DNA of 64,000 nt from Pedobacter sandarakinus. Its GTDB lineage: Bacteria > Bacteroidota > Bacteroidia > Sphingobacteriales > Sphingobacteriaceae. A program made the position numbers and the translations under genes. The first letter of the stretch is position 1; every line of letters begins with the position of its first letter. Positions 9,325-17,652 of this stretch are shown here, piece after piece. The notes beneath the pieces were generated by a model, which was not told the DNA's origin, made no database searches, and saw only the letters and a list, made by a program, of their open reading frames with translations. The DNA lies in NCBI RefSeq assembly GCF_026240095.1, contig NZ_JAPIVG010000006.1:62001-126000 (forward strand). Reading direction: 5' to 3'.

Positions 9325-10214
9325 TAAAACTGTACACCGAGAACAGTTAGATTTTCAATATAATTAATTTTCTGACTTGCTTTATCAAATTCATCCCAAC
9401 CGGTAGTATGTACGCGGGTAAGATTGGTAGCACCAAATTTTGTCGTATTCTGAAGATAAATGTGTTTCCAGATATAAAATTTTAACCCCAGTTTTGCTGA
9501 AACACCATAACCAGAAATACTAAAATGGTTGTTTCTACCTACGCCGAATAAATGCACATCAGAGCGGGGTACCATTAAGCCACCACCTAAACCTGTCTCT
9601 AAAGTTAAAGAAGTATTGCCGCCTGGAGCAACCCAAATATCATCGTAGCGTTCTACTTCAATGTTGGCATAATTAAATCCATCAGTATGTTCGTAAGTAA
9701 GCATGCTCTCTTTTACGGCGATACTTTCACCATTATAGGTTCCTGCCAAATTCCCTGTGGGTGCATTTTCCGGCGTAATTGTTGCGCCGATGTTTCCTGT
9801 AATGGCGACAGTTTGAGGAATATCCACCACATATTTCATGTGATCCCAACCAATTGATATGCTATAGTTATCTTTAATAAAATAGCCTGCTCGGATATTG
9901 TATTGCGGTACAGTTATTAATCCCGGATTCAGCCAGTCCCAACTAAGCTTCGACTGGCGGTCGTGTGCCACCATGTTATGCAGAGTAAAGTCGTAATTTG
10001 GCCCCGTAAACCGAATATTACTTTTACCATACCAAGAACTGTTATATCCCCAATGGAAATAAAAATCGCCTTTACGAGAAAAATTCCTTTTATGTTCGGG
10101 GTTAAAAATACTTTTTGAGTTTGGCGTTTGCGTGGCATTAGCAACCTGGATGTCTTGTGCATGAATTCGCTTCCCAAACAAGAGCCCTAAAAATAGAATT
10201 GAATACTTTTTCAC
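9324..10214 (-). CDS. Putative outer-membrane beta-barrel protein, unknown function
   Basis: 296 residues. The start is GTG and the leader MKKYSILFLGLLFGKRIHAQ looks like a signal peptide. The mature part alternates polar and hydrophobic residues with many aromatics (FYFHWGYNSSWYGKSNIRF, YNIRAGYFIKDNYSISIGWD, AKLGLKFYIWKHIYLQNTTK) and ends in a C-terminal Phe after ENLTVLGV, which is a barrel assembly signal. I do not recognise a named family. The adjacent DUF2490 gene on the same strand encodes another putative barrel, 84 nt upstream. Confidence 0.7.
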   Translation of the reverse strand: MKKYSILFLGLLFGKRIHAQDIQVANATQTPNSKSIFNPEHKRNFSRKGDFYFHWGYNSSWYGKSNIRFTGPNYDFTLHNMVAHDRQSKLSWDWLNPGLITVPQYNIRAGYFIKDNYSISIGWDHMKYVVDIPQTVAITGNIGATITPENAPTGNLAGTYNGESIAVKESMLTYEHTDGFNYANIEVERYDDIWVAPGGNTSLTLETGLGGGLMVPRSDVHLFGVGRNNHFSISGYGVSAKLGLKFYIWKHIYLQNTTKFGATNLTRVHTTGWDEFDKASQKINYIENLTVLGVQF

Positions 10215-10298
10215 GGCGCAAATTGAGTAAAAAGAAGCACTATTTACAAGACCTTTAACATTTTGTAATGCCGGGTAATGAAATATGACTTAGAAACG

Positions 10299-11003
10299 TT
10301 AAAACCTGGTGTACACCGCCAGCTGAACAATGCTATTGTTGGTATGGTTGCTGGTATTTTTAACAGCCTGATTGAGGTAGCCAACTTCCAGGTCTAGCTT
10401 TTTCGAAAATCGATAACCTGCTGCAAGATATAACCTATTTTGGTCGAACACGCTATTGTTAATCTTGGCTTTATTCTGAAGATTGAGAAATATTTCATCC
10501 TGCAAAGCAACATAGGCGCCTTTTGAAAAGTCACCTTCAGTTTTCTGCAATGGCTGCATCAATCGAAAAAAGTAACGGAAACGTTGGGAAAAAACATCTT
10601 CGTTGGCACGTTCTATAAAACGCTGTTCTACCCTAAACCGATGTGTGGTGTATATTGAACTGAGTTTATGGGTATAGATGTATTGTTCGAAAATACGATG
10701 CTCGTTTAACGAATGGTTAGGAGAGCCAACAAGCCGCGTTTGTGTGGTTTGCCACAAATATCCTACAGCAACGTTATGGTTTTTATTAATAAAATATTGC
10801 AGTGCAGGGCGAACCAATGTGTTTCTAACGTATTCCCAATCATCTGCAGAGCGAATTTGCAGATCGAACTGCAAACCCCATTTTTCGCTGAACTTGGTAT
10901 TATTAGCAAAAAAGAGCCATCCCGAATTTTGATATTGTGTTTGAGCAGAAAGTTTTAAGCAAGCAAATGCGACGAACAAGGTCATCAGTATTAATTTTTT
11001 CAT
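10299..11003 (-). CDS. DUF2490 domain-containing outer-membrane protein
   Basis: 234 residues with a signal peptide (to LKLSAQ). The sequence follows the DUF2490 pattern: NSGWLFFANNTKFSEKWGLQFD, then RPALQYFINKNHNVAVGYLWQ, an EHRIFEQ segment, HRFRVEQRFIE and a final RLYLAAGYRFSKKLDLEVGY with a C-terminal Phe. It is predicted to be a small outer-membrane barrel; no substrate is known. It is probably in one unit with the next minus-strand barrel gene. Confidence 0.8.
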   Translation of the reverse strand: MKKLILMTLFVAFACLKLSAQTQYQNSGWLFFANNTKFSEKWGLQFDLQIRSADDWEYVRNTLVRPALQYFINKNHNVAVGYLWQTTQTRLVGSPNHSLNEHRIFEQYIYTHKLSSIYTTHRFRVEQRFIERANEDVFSQRFRYFFRLMQPLQKTEGDFSKGAYVALQDEIFLNLQNKAKINNSVFDQNRLYLAAGYRFSKKLDLEVGYLNQAVKNTSNHTNNSIVQLAVYTRF

Positions 11004-11239
11004 CCTTCGGTTTTATCTGTGTGCCGCTAAAATAAAATAAATTAACATAGCCTTAAAATTAAATTAACATATCTGCTGAAATTATAGCCACAATAAAATT
11101 AGGCAGCTTTATTTAAATTTCATTTAACGTTAAAGAATTAAACATTTATCTTCGTTAAAGATTTAAGCTTACAAACAAGTTGTTGTAAGTAACTATAATC
11201 TATTTTTTTTGACATTACAACAAGTAAAATAACAGCAAT

Positions 11240-12433
11240 ATGATTATTGAACCAAGAATGAGGGGCTTTATTTGTCTAACGTCACACCCAGATGGTTGTG
11301 CGCAAAACGTAAAGAACCAAATTGAGTATGTAAAATCTAAGGGCGAAATAAATGGGCCTAAAAAAGTTTTGGTAATTGGTGCATCAACCGGTTTCGGTTT
11401 AGCTTCCAGGATAAGTGCCGCTTTTGGTTCAGCAGCGGCCACTGTGGGTGTATTCTTCGAAAAAGCACCTGCACCAGGCAAAACAGCATCGCCAGGTTGG
11501 TACAATACTGCAGCGTTCGAAAAAGAAGCTCACGCAGCGGGTTTATATGCAAAAAGCATCAATGGCGATGCTTTCTCAAAAGAAATTAAAGCAAAAACCC
11601 TGGCATTAATTAAAGCAGATTTAGGTCAGGTAGATTTGGTAATTTATAGCCTGGCCTCTCCAGTAAGAAAACATCCAGATACTGAAATTGTTCATCGCTC
11701 TACCTTAAAGCCTATCGGCCAAACGTACACCAATAAAACGGTCGATTTCCACACAGGTAATGTAACTGAAGTTTCTATTGAACCGGCAACAGAAGAAGAT
11801 ATCGAGAACACCGTTGCTGTAATGGGTGGCGAAGATTGGGCAATGTGGATTAATGATTTAAAGGCCGAAAACCTATTAGCAGAAGGTGCCACAACAGTAG
11901 CTTACTCTTATATTGGCCCCGCTTTAACAGAACCAGTTTACCGCAAAGGAACTATTGGCCGTGCTAAAGACGACCTGGAAGCTACGGCTTTTAACATTTC
12001 AGATACATTGAAAGCTATCAACGGTAAAGCCTATGTATCAGTAAATAAGGCTTTGGTAACGCAGGCAAGCTCGGCCATTCCTGTAATTCCCTTGTATATA
12101 TCACTGCTTTACAAGATAATGAAAGAGGAAGGTGTACACGAAGGAACGATTGAGCAAATTCAACGTTTGTACGCAGAAAGATTGTATAATGGCGCTGCTG
12201 TGCCACTAGATGATAAAGGAAGAATTAGAATAGACGATTGGGAAATGCGTGATGACATCCAGGCTAAAGTTGCCAAACTTTGGGATGAATCTACAACAGA
12301 AACGCTTCCTGGAATTGGAGATTTAGCTGGTTATCGCTCAGACTTCTTAGCGCTTTTTGGTTTCGAAGTGGACGGCGTAGATTATAAAAAAGATACTAAT
12401 GAAATGGTAGAAATTGAAGGCCTGGTAGATTAA
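11240..12433 (+). CDS. fabV: Trans-2-enoyl-ACP/CoA reductase FabV (NADH)
   Basis: 397 residues, the usual FabV length. It reduces trans-2-enoyl-ACP with NADH in the last step of fatty acid elongation. The N-terminus MIIEPRMRGFICLTSHPDGC is a FabV signature, followed by a Rossmann motif VLVIGASTGFGLASR and the catalytic Tyr-X8-Lys (Y234 and K243) in YRKGTIGRAK. FabV is a large SDR-related enzyme that is usually insensitive to triclosan, unlike FabI; whether this genome also has FabI cannot be seen here. A TATCTTCG box, one mismatch from the -7 consensus, lies at 11147-11154. Confidence 0.95.
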   Translation: MIIEPRMRGFICLTSHPDGCAQNVKNQIEYVKSKGEINGPKKVLVIGASTGFGLASRISAAFGSAAATVGVFFEKAPAPGKTASPGWYNTAAFEKEAHAAGLYAKSINGDAFSKEIKAKTLALIKADLGQVDLVIYSLASPVRKHPDTEIVHRSTLKPIGQTYTNKTVDFHTGNVTEVSIEPATEEDIENTVAVMGGEDWAMWINDLKAENLLAEGATTVAYSYIGPALTEPVYRKGTIGRAKDDLEATAFNISDTLKAINGKAYVSVNKALVTQASSAIPVIPLYISLLYKIMKEEGVHEGTIEQIQRLYAERLYNGAAVPLDDKGRIRIDDWEMRDDIQAKVAKLWDESTTETLPGIGDLAGYRSDFLALFGFEVDGVDYKKDTNEMVEIEGLVD

Positions 12434-12507
12434 ATCACTACCAACAATCGTTCATATTTGCCATTGTAGCGTGCAAAAACAAACCAAACAAACTTATAAT
12501 TAAACCA

Positions 12508-12539
12508 AACGGCTGACTTTTTTAGTCGGCCGTTTTTTA
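12508..12539 (+). terminator. Terminator of fabV
   Basis: aaacggctgac and gtcggccgttt arms (one G-T pair) with a T-rich loop and trailing T run. It lies 74 nt after the fabV stop and 13 nt before the next ATG. Confidence 0.8.
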
Positions 12540-12551
12540 TACCCAGCAATA

Positions 12552-13085
12552 ATGTTCGATTTACAACCTACCTTGGCTAACGACTTAGTTAAGATTGTAC
12601 CACTGCAATCTGCCGATTTCGAAATGCTGTTTCAGGTAGCTTCCGATCCGTTGATCTGGGAACAGCACCCAAACAAAGACCGCTACCAGGAACCTGTTTT
12701 CGACACTTTTTTTAAGGGTGCAATTGCTTCCAAGGGTGCTTTTATAGTTTACGACACGCTTACGGGTCGGGCAATAGGCAGCTCTAGATTTTATGATGTA
12801 GATGAAGAGAAAAAGACAGTTGCCATTGGCTATACCTTCATCGGTCGCGATTTTTGGGGAAAAGGTTACAACAAGGCATTAAAACACCTTATGCTCGATT
12901 ATGCTTTTCGTTATGTAGAATATGTAATTTTACATATTGGCGCAACAAACTTTCGCTCTCAAAAAGCGGCAGAGAAATTGGGGGCTAAAAAAATCGATGA
13001 GATTGAAGTTGCCTATTATGGCGAAGCAATAAAGTGGAACTTCGTATATTTAATTGAGCGTATACATTGGTTAAAAGGCATATAA
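12552..13085 (+). CDS. GNAT family N-acetyltransferase (RimJ/RimL type)
   Basis: 177 residues with the Acetyltransf_3 layout: an N-terminal substrate-binding part with LIWEQHPNKDRY, then AIGYTFIGRDFWGKGYNKAL carrying the acetyl-CoA loop (the W-G-K-G-Y form of Q/RxxGxG/A), and the late NFRSQKAAEKLGAKK segment common to ribosomal-protein Ser/Ala acetyltransferases. The acceptor is unknown. The gene stands alone between the fabV terminator and the cold-shock gene. Confidence 0.85.
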   Translation: MFDLQPTLANDLVKIVPLQSADFEMLFQVASDPLIWEQHPNKDRYQEPVFDTFFKGAIASKGAFIVYDTLTGRAIGSSRFYDVDEEKKTVAIGYTFIGRDFWGKGYNKALKHLMLDYAFRYVEYVILHIGATNFRSQKAAEKLGAKKIDEIEVAYYGEAIKWNFVYLIERIHWLKGI

Positions 13086-13165
13086 CATTATTCGTTACAC
13101 TTTGTCTTAACGTTGTTTCGTGGAGCGCTTAAAGGAATAAAATCGTGTTTTCATTTTAGTATTGT

Positions 13166-13173
13166 TATCTTTG
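13166..13173 (+). promoter_or_regulatory. -7 promoter box for the cold-shock-domain gene
   Basis: TATCTTTG matches the Bacteroidota -7 consensus exactly, 51 nt before the ATG. The expected -33 position holds only a TTTT run. If used, it gives a leader of about 45 nt that is A/C-rich and nearly free of G. Confidence 0.4.
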
Positions 13174-13224
13174 GATAATTCTCCAATCCACATACCCCAC
13201 TAAAAACAAAACAATTAAATAAAT

Positions 13225-13677
13225 ATGGCTAAATCTCAGGCAACATACAGTAAAAAAGAGAACGAAAAAAAACGATTAAAGAAACAAAAAGACAAACAAG
13301 AGAAGAAAGAAGAGCGCCAGGCTAACGCAAAAAAAGGTTTATCTCTTGAAGATATGATGGCTTATGTAGATGAAAATGGAAACATCTCTTCTACCCCACC
13401 AGATCCAAAAAAGAAAAAAGTAATCAATACAGAGGATATTCAGATAGGTATTTCCAGACAAGAAGATATTATTGATGAAAACCCGGTTAAAAAAGGTACA
13501 GTAACGTTTTTTAACGATAGCAAAGGCTACGGCTTTATTAAAAATACCGAAACGCAAGACAGCATATTTGTGCATGCAAACGGTTTAATCACTCAAATTA
13601 AGGAGGGAGACAAAGTTACTTTCGAAGTAGAAATGGGACAAAAAGGGCCAACTGCTGTAAAAGTTTCTAAAGTATAA
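13225..13677 (+). CDS. Cold-shock domain protein with lysine-rich N-terminal extension
   Basis: 150 residues. The C-terminal part (about 88-150) is a cold-shock domain with RNP1 KGYGFIKN and RNP2-like SIFVHANGL, expected to bind single-stranded RNA or DNA. The first 45 residues are highly charged (runs such as KKENEKKRLKKQKDKQEKKE), predicted helical and disordered; a short linker LEDMMAYVDENGNISSTPPD follows. This fusion architecture is common in Bacteroidota. Role inferred: RNA chaperone. Confidence 0.88.
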   Translation: MAKSQATYSKKENEKKRLKKQKDKQEKKEERQANAKKGLSLEDMMAYVDENGNISSTPPDPKKKKVINTEDIQIGISRQEDIIDENPVKKGTVTFFNDSKGYGFIKNTETQDSIFVHANGLITQIKEGDKVTFEVEMGQKGPTAVKVSKV

Positions 13678-13830
13678 ACTACCCTCGCTTCTCTCAAATT
13701 GGGCAAAAATTTGCAGAAAATTCTGCTGCGCAAGGTTTTATAATCATTTATAATTCCGGTCTATTGAAACATAAAACCTAGCGCATATTTTTTCTTTAGA
13801 AAATCAATAGCAGTATCACTTGGGCTAACC

Positions 13831-13897
13831 CAGCCCCGCCATCCGCTTTACTTCACCCGAAAAAAAATCGGGCTCGTGCTCGCTTCTGTCGGGTTTA
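13831..13897 (-). repeat. REP-like dispersed repeat, copy C
   Basis: On the minus strand it starts TTAAACCCGACAGAAGCGAG, has an inner hairpin with agcccga and tcgggt arms around a T run, and ends AGCGGATGGCGGGGCTG. It shares the AACCCGA...AGCGGAT frame with copies B, D, E, G and H. Confidence 0.65.
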
Positions 13898-14140
13898 AGT
13901 GGCCAAATGCTGCTCCTATTCAATGGCTAAGACCAATAAAGACCTACACAAACTTGCTGAATTAAATTAAAAACGTTCAAAATTCATGAGGTTCTCCAGT
14001 CTGGTTACAATAAAAAAATCAATCCCAATAAAAAATATAGTCGAATGCAATTTTTGGCCAGCAGAACGTACCGCTAATCAATATTACATTTTTCTTTATT
14101 TTGGCAGTTTGCCCGGTTATTGCACAACCCCCTGTGCATA

Positions 14141-14210
14141 AACCCGGTAGCAGTGAAAAGCCCGGAGCCCGATTTTTTCTCGGGCGAGGACTTGCAGCGG
14201 ATAACGGGAC
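14141..14210 (+). repeat. REP-like dispersed repeat, copy B
   Basis: Starts AACCCGGTAGCAGTGAAAAG, has the inner hairpin gagcccga/tcgggc and ends GAGGACTTGCAGCGGATAAC. The end block is shared with copy F (GAGGACTTGTAGCGGATAGC), tying the long and short subtypes together. It diverges from copy C. Confidence 0.65.
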
Positions 14211-14327
14211 TGATGTAGCGATTGCACACCATCGTTCGTTTCCCAAAAAAATAAATTTTGAAAATATCGGTGTGGAATTTGTATGGCTTCAACATCATTA
14301 TAGCACACACACAAAGAAAAAAGAATT

Positions 14328-15017
14328 ATGAAAAAGTTAATAGCAGTTGCACTTGTTGCATTTTTGGGTTTATCTACCGCAATGGCCCAGCAAGCAGATT
14401 TACGCAGGAAAATTAATGTAAGCGGATCGGCCGAGACCGAAGTAACACCAGACATTATTTACCTCAGCATATCGCTGAAAGAATATTTAAATGGTAAGAA
14501 AAAAATAGAAATTACCGAACTGGAAAAACAACTTTACGCTGCTATACAAAAAGCGGGTATTGCTAAAGAAAATTTAACTATTAGCAACCTTAGCAGCTGG
14601 AATATGGCAACTGAGAAAAAGAAAAACCCAGATTTTTTAGCCAGCAAACAATATCGTTTAAAGGTGAACGACTTAAATAAATTTAATGCTATTATAGATG
14701 CCATTGACCCTAAAGGTATTGTCAGCACTAACATTGAGAGTTACGATTACTCTAAAATGGAGAGCTTGAAAAAAGAATTGAAAATAAAAGCGCTATTGGC
14801 AGCCAAAGAGAAAGCATCTTATATGGTTAAAGCCTTAGATGGCAACCTGGGTAACGTACTGGAAATACAAGATGGCGGCGATAATGTTATACAACCGGTG
14901 TACAGGGCATATATGATGAAAACTTCTATGGCTGAATCTGCTGATGCGGCACCTGAAATAGATTTTAAAACAATTAAGTTGAACTTTACAGTGAATGTGG
15001 TTTTCCAGATTAATTAA
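14328..15017 (+). CDS. SIMPL domain-containing protein (DUF541)
   Basis: 229 residues with a signal peptide (MKKLIAVALVAFLGLSTAMAQ). The mature protein is a SIMPL/DUF541 domain: INVSGSAETEVTPDIIYLSI at the start, the helical YAAIQKAGIAKENLTISN segment and the closing IKLNFTVNVVFQ. Family members are periplasmic or outer-membrane-associated and oligomerise into rings; the biochemical function is unsettled. It has its own terminator. Confidence 0.88.
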   Translation: MKKLIAVALVAFLGLSTAMAQQADLRRKINVSGSAETEVTPDIIYLSISLKEYLNGKKKIEITELEKQLYAAIQKAGIAKENLTISNLSSWNMATEKKKNPDFLASKQYRLKVNDLNKFNAIIDAIDPKGIVSTNIESYDYSKMESLKKELKIKALLAAKEKASYMVKALDGNLGNVLEIQDGGDNVIQPVYRAYMMKTSMAESADAAPEIDFKTIKLNFTVNVVFQIN

Positions 15018-15043
15018 CTGTTAATTGCCTTATTTAATACTTT

Positions 15044-15077
15044 AAAACCTACCAGAAACATTTTGGTAGGTTTTTTG
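15044..15077 (+). terminator. Terminator of the SIMPL gene
   Basis: aaaacctacca and tggtaggtttt arms around a 9-nt loop with trailing T residues, 26 nt after the stop codon. Confidence 0.85.
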
Positions 15078-15111
15078 TTAGGTATGCATCGAAACATTAA
15101 AAATTAATATT

Positions 15112-15426
15112 ATGAAAAAATTCATTTACACTTTAGCCCTAGTTTTCTCATTAGGCATCAGCTTTAACGTGGCACAGGCTGCAGATAAAAAAGCTAAAAA
15201 TCCGACAGAATTAACTAGCGAACAATCTGCTCAATTGGAAAAAATTAAAACCCGTGTTGAGGAAATCAGAGACATGGACAAATCTAACTTAACTTCTGCA
15301 GAACGTAAGGCTTTACGTAGCGAATTGAGAGAATTAAAAGGTCAGGCACGTGCCGTTTCTGGTGGTGTTTATCTTTCAGTTGGTGCCATCATCATCATCA
15401 TTTTATTGTTGATTTTGATTTTGTAG
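15112..15426 (+). CDS. Small envelope protein with signal peptide, coiled coil and C-terminal membrane segment
   Basis: 104 residues of unknown function. Residues 1-24 are a signal peptide ending in VAQA-A. Residues about 30-80 are charged and helical, probably coiled coil (EQSAQLEKIKTRVEEIRDMDK). The last 20 residues are a hydrophobic Ile/Leu stretch (GAIIIIILLLILIL) that would anchor the protein in the inner membrane. Similar short proteins occur in Pedobacter-like genomes, with no assigned role. Confidence 0.75.
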   Translation: MKKFIYTLALVFSLGISFNVAQAADKKAKNPTELTSEQSAQLEKIKTRVEEIRDMDKSNLTSAERKALRSELRELKGQARAVSGGVYLSVGAIIIIILLLILIL

Positions 15427-15454
15427 AAATTCATACACATCTATCTATAAAAAC

Positions 15455-15486
15455 AAAAAGCTTTGCATTACTGCAAAGCTTTTTTT
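15455..15486. terminator. Bidirectional terminator between convergent genes
   Basis: Perfect 13-bp stem aaaaagctttgca (15455-15467) with tgcaaagcttttt (15472-15484) and a ttac loop. A and T tracts on both sides let it serve both the small envelope gene and serS. Confidence 0.88.
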
Positions 15487-15519
15487 GTATCTATTTATTT
15501 TCCTTGTAGAGGCGGGTTA

Positions 15520-16791
15520 TTAATCAATAATATCGAAACCCGTATACTTTACCAAAGCCTGCGGAATTTTAATGCCATTTTCGGTTTGGTAATTTTCTAA
15601 AATTGAAGCCACAATACGTGGCAATGCCAATGCACTTCCGTTTAGTGAGTGTGCCAATTGCGCCTTACCAGTAGCGCCTTTGAAACGAAGCTTTAAACGG
15701 TTAGTTTGGTAAGTTTCGAAATTAGATACAGAAGAAACCTCTAACCAACGTTCTTGCGCAGCGCTCCATACTTCCATATCGTAAGTCATGGCCGAGGTAA
15801 AGCCCATATCGCCACCGCACAAACGCAGCACCCTGTAATGTAAACCTAGCTCTTGGAGCAGAGATTGTACATATTGGCTCATATCTTCAAGCGTTTGGTA
15901 AGATTGATCTGGATGTGTGATTTGAACCACCTCTACTTTATCAAACTGGTGTAAGCGATTTAAGCCACGTACATGCGCACCGTAAGAACCTGCTTCTCTA
16001 CGGAAACAAGGTGTGTAGGCGGTATTTTTTATCGGCAAATCTTCTTCCTTTAAAATTACATCGCGGTAAAGGTTCGTTACCGGCACTTCGGCTGTTGGTA
16101 TTAAATATAAATCGTCTACCGCAGCGTGGTACATTTGGCCTTCTTTATCTGGCAACTGTCCTGTTCCAAAACCTGAGGCAGCATTTACCAAGTGCGGCAC
16201 CTGCATTTCCTTATAACCTGCAGCAGTAGCGTGGTCTAAAAAGAAATTGATAAGTGCTCTTTGCAATTTTGCACCTTTACCTTTATATACAGGGAAACCA
16301 GCACCTGTAATTTTTACGCCAAGTTCGAAATCGATAATATCGTATTTGGCTGCCAATTCCCAATGTGGAAGGGCTTTTGTAGGCAATTGTGCAGGAGCGC
16401 CATGCACTAAAACCACTTCGTTTTCTTCTGCCGTAGAACCTGTTGGAACTTTCTCATAAGGTAAGTTAGGTAATTGTACTACCAAATTAAACTGATTAGT
16501 TTCCAACTCGTTCAGCTTATCGCTTAAGGATTTAATGTTTTCTTTGTGGGATGCTGTTTTTGCTTTAATGGCTTCGGCATCGTCCTTTTTGCCGGCACGC
16601 ATTAAATCGCCAATTTGCTTAGCGGCTGCATTGGCTTCAGCGGAAATAGCGTCTAAGGAAGTTTGAGTGGAACGACGAACTTCATCAATTTTTATGATTT
16701 CATCTACCAACTCTGGTTGTTTAAAGTTACGCACACTTAAACGTTCTAAAACTTTCTCTCTATTTTCGCGGATATAGTTAACTTGCAGCAT
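15520..16791 (-). CDS. serS: Serine--tRNA ligase
   Basis: Class II aminoacyl-tRNA synthetase charging tRNA-Ser (and tRNA-Sec in organisms that have it). 423 residues, normal length. The N-terminal 110 residues form the two-helix coiled coil that clamps the tRNA variable arm; motif 2 is FRREAGSYGAHVRGL and motif 3 is NGSALALPRIVASILENYQ. A full promoter lies just upstream (16807-16835), giving a leader of about 10 nt. Confidence 0.97.
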   Translation of the reverse strand: MLQVNYIRENREKVLERLSVRNFKQPELVDEIIKIDEVRRSTQTSLDAISAEANAAAKQIGDLMRAGKKDDAEAIKAKTASHKENIKSLSDKLNELETNQFNLVVQLPNLPYEKVPTGSTAEENEVVLVHGAPAQLPTKALPHWELAAKYDIIDFELGVKITGAGFPVYKGKGAKLQRALINFFLDHATAAGYKEMQVPHLVNAASGFGTGQLPDKEGQMYHAAVDDLYLIPTAEVPVTNLYRDVILKEEDLPIKNTAYTPCFRREAGSYGAHVRGLNRLHQFDKVEVVQITHPDQSYQTLEDMSQYVQSLLQELGLHYRVLRLCGGDMGFTSAMTYDMEVWSAAQERWLEVSSVSNFETYQTNRLKLRFKGATGKAQLAHSLNGSALALPRIVASILENYQTENGIKIPQALVKYTGFDIID

Positions 16792-16806
16792 TATTTATTT
16801 TTTTTA

Positions 16807-16835
16807 CAAAGATAGTTTTTAAAGGCGAAAGGCAA
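16807..16835 (-). promoter_or_regulatory. Promoter of serS (-33 TTTTTG, -7 TATCTTTG)
   Basis: On the minus strand TTTTTG is followed by an 18-nt spacer and TATCTTTG, a close match to the Bacteroidota sigma-ABfr promoter. The -7 box ends 15 nt before the ATG. Confidence 0.65.
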
Positions 16836-16901
16836 AAAGGTTAAAGGCCCGTAGGCATTTAATCCACACAAAAAAACCCTTGAACCTAAACCCTAAACCC
16901 A

Positions 16902-17618
16902 ATGAATGGAAAGCTATACCTGGTACCTACGCCCATCGGCAATCTAGAAGATATGACCTATAGGGCTATTCGGGTTTTAAAGGAATGCGATTTAATTTTG
17001 GCTGAAGATACCCGAACCAGTGCACCCATGTTAAAACATTTTGGCATTGATAAACGTGTATTCTCCCACCATCAGCACAATGAACACAAGGCAACTTCAG
17101 AAATTATTAAGTTTTTAAATGAAGGGCAAAACATAGCATTAATTTCCGACGCCGGAACACCTGCAATTTCAGATCCTGGTTTTTTCCTGGTTCGCGAAGC
17201 GATAAAAAATGAAATTGCGGTAGAATGTTTACCTGGTGCAACCGCATTTGTACCTGCTTTGGTAAATTCTGGTCTGCCCTCAGATGCTTTTTGCTTCGAG
17301 GGCTTTCTTCCCGTGAAAAAAGGAAGACAAACAAAATTTAAAAAGTTAGCTGAAGAAGAGCGGACAATTATTCTTTACGAAAGTCCGCACCGTTTGCTTA
17401 AAACCCTGGAAGAATTTGCACAGTATCTTGGCGAAGACAGGCAGGCATCTGTAAGCAGGGAACTTACTAAAATGTTTGAAGAAACGGTGAGAGGGACATT
17501 GATGGAAATAAAATCACATTTCGAAAACAATACTTTAAAAGGAGAATTTGTAATTTGCATTGCAGGGAAACCGGCAACGAAAAACAAAAACAAATATAAT
17601 ACAGCTGACGAAGATTAG
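16902..17618 (+). CDS. rsmI: 16S rRNA (cytidine(1402)-2'-O)-methyltransferase
   Basis: SAM-dependent tetrapyrrole-methylase-fold enzyme that methylates the ribose of C1402 in the decoding centre. 238 residues. Signatures: LYLVPTPIGNLEDMTYRA at the N-terminus, ILAEDTRTS, SDAGTPAISDPG (SAM-binding loop) and YESPHRLLKTL. The C-terminus is lysine-rich. It diverges from serS. Confidence 0.96.
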   Translation: MNGKLYLVPTPIGNLEDMTYRAIRVLKECDLILAEDTRTSAPMLKHFGIDKRVFSHHQHNEHKATSEIIKFLNEGQNIALISDAGTPAISDPGFFLVREAIKNEIAVECLPGATAFVPALVNSGLPSDAFCFEGFLPVKKGRQTKFKKLAEEERTIILYESPHRLLKTLEEFAQYLGEDRQASVSRELTKMFEETVRGTLMEIKSHFENNTLKGEFVICIAGKPATKNKNKYNTADED

Positions 17619-17652
17619 CATTGTAAATTTAACGAGAATCAAATTTTAGTTT

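Larger units (their letters stand above)
13678..14327. other. Gene-free stretch holding two diverging repeat copies
   Basis: About 650 nt without a convincing gene. It contains repeat copy C (13831-13897, minus) and copy B (14141-14210, plus). Open frames here run through the repeats and are not credible. One plus-strand frame just before copy B reads like a signal peptide (ITFFFILAVCPVIAQPP, about 14086-14136) without an ATG and continues through the repeat up to the next gene; it may be a gene remnant. Confidence 0.6.

Noticed and set aside
14019-14331. Three overlapping frames of 75-78 codons around repeat copy B, on both strands
   Set aside because: They read through the repeat's inverted arms in different frames, have no family resemblance, and the repeat itself explains the sequence.
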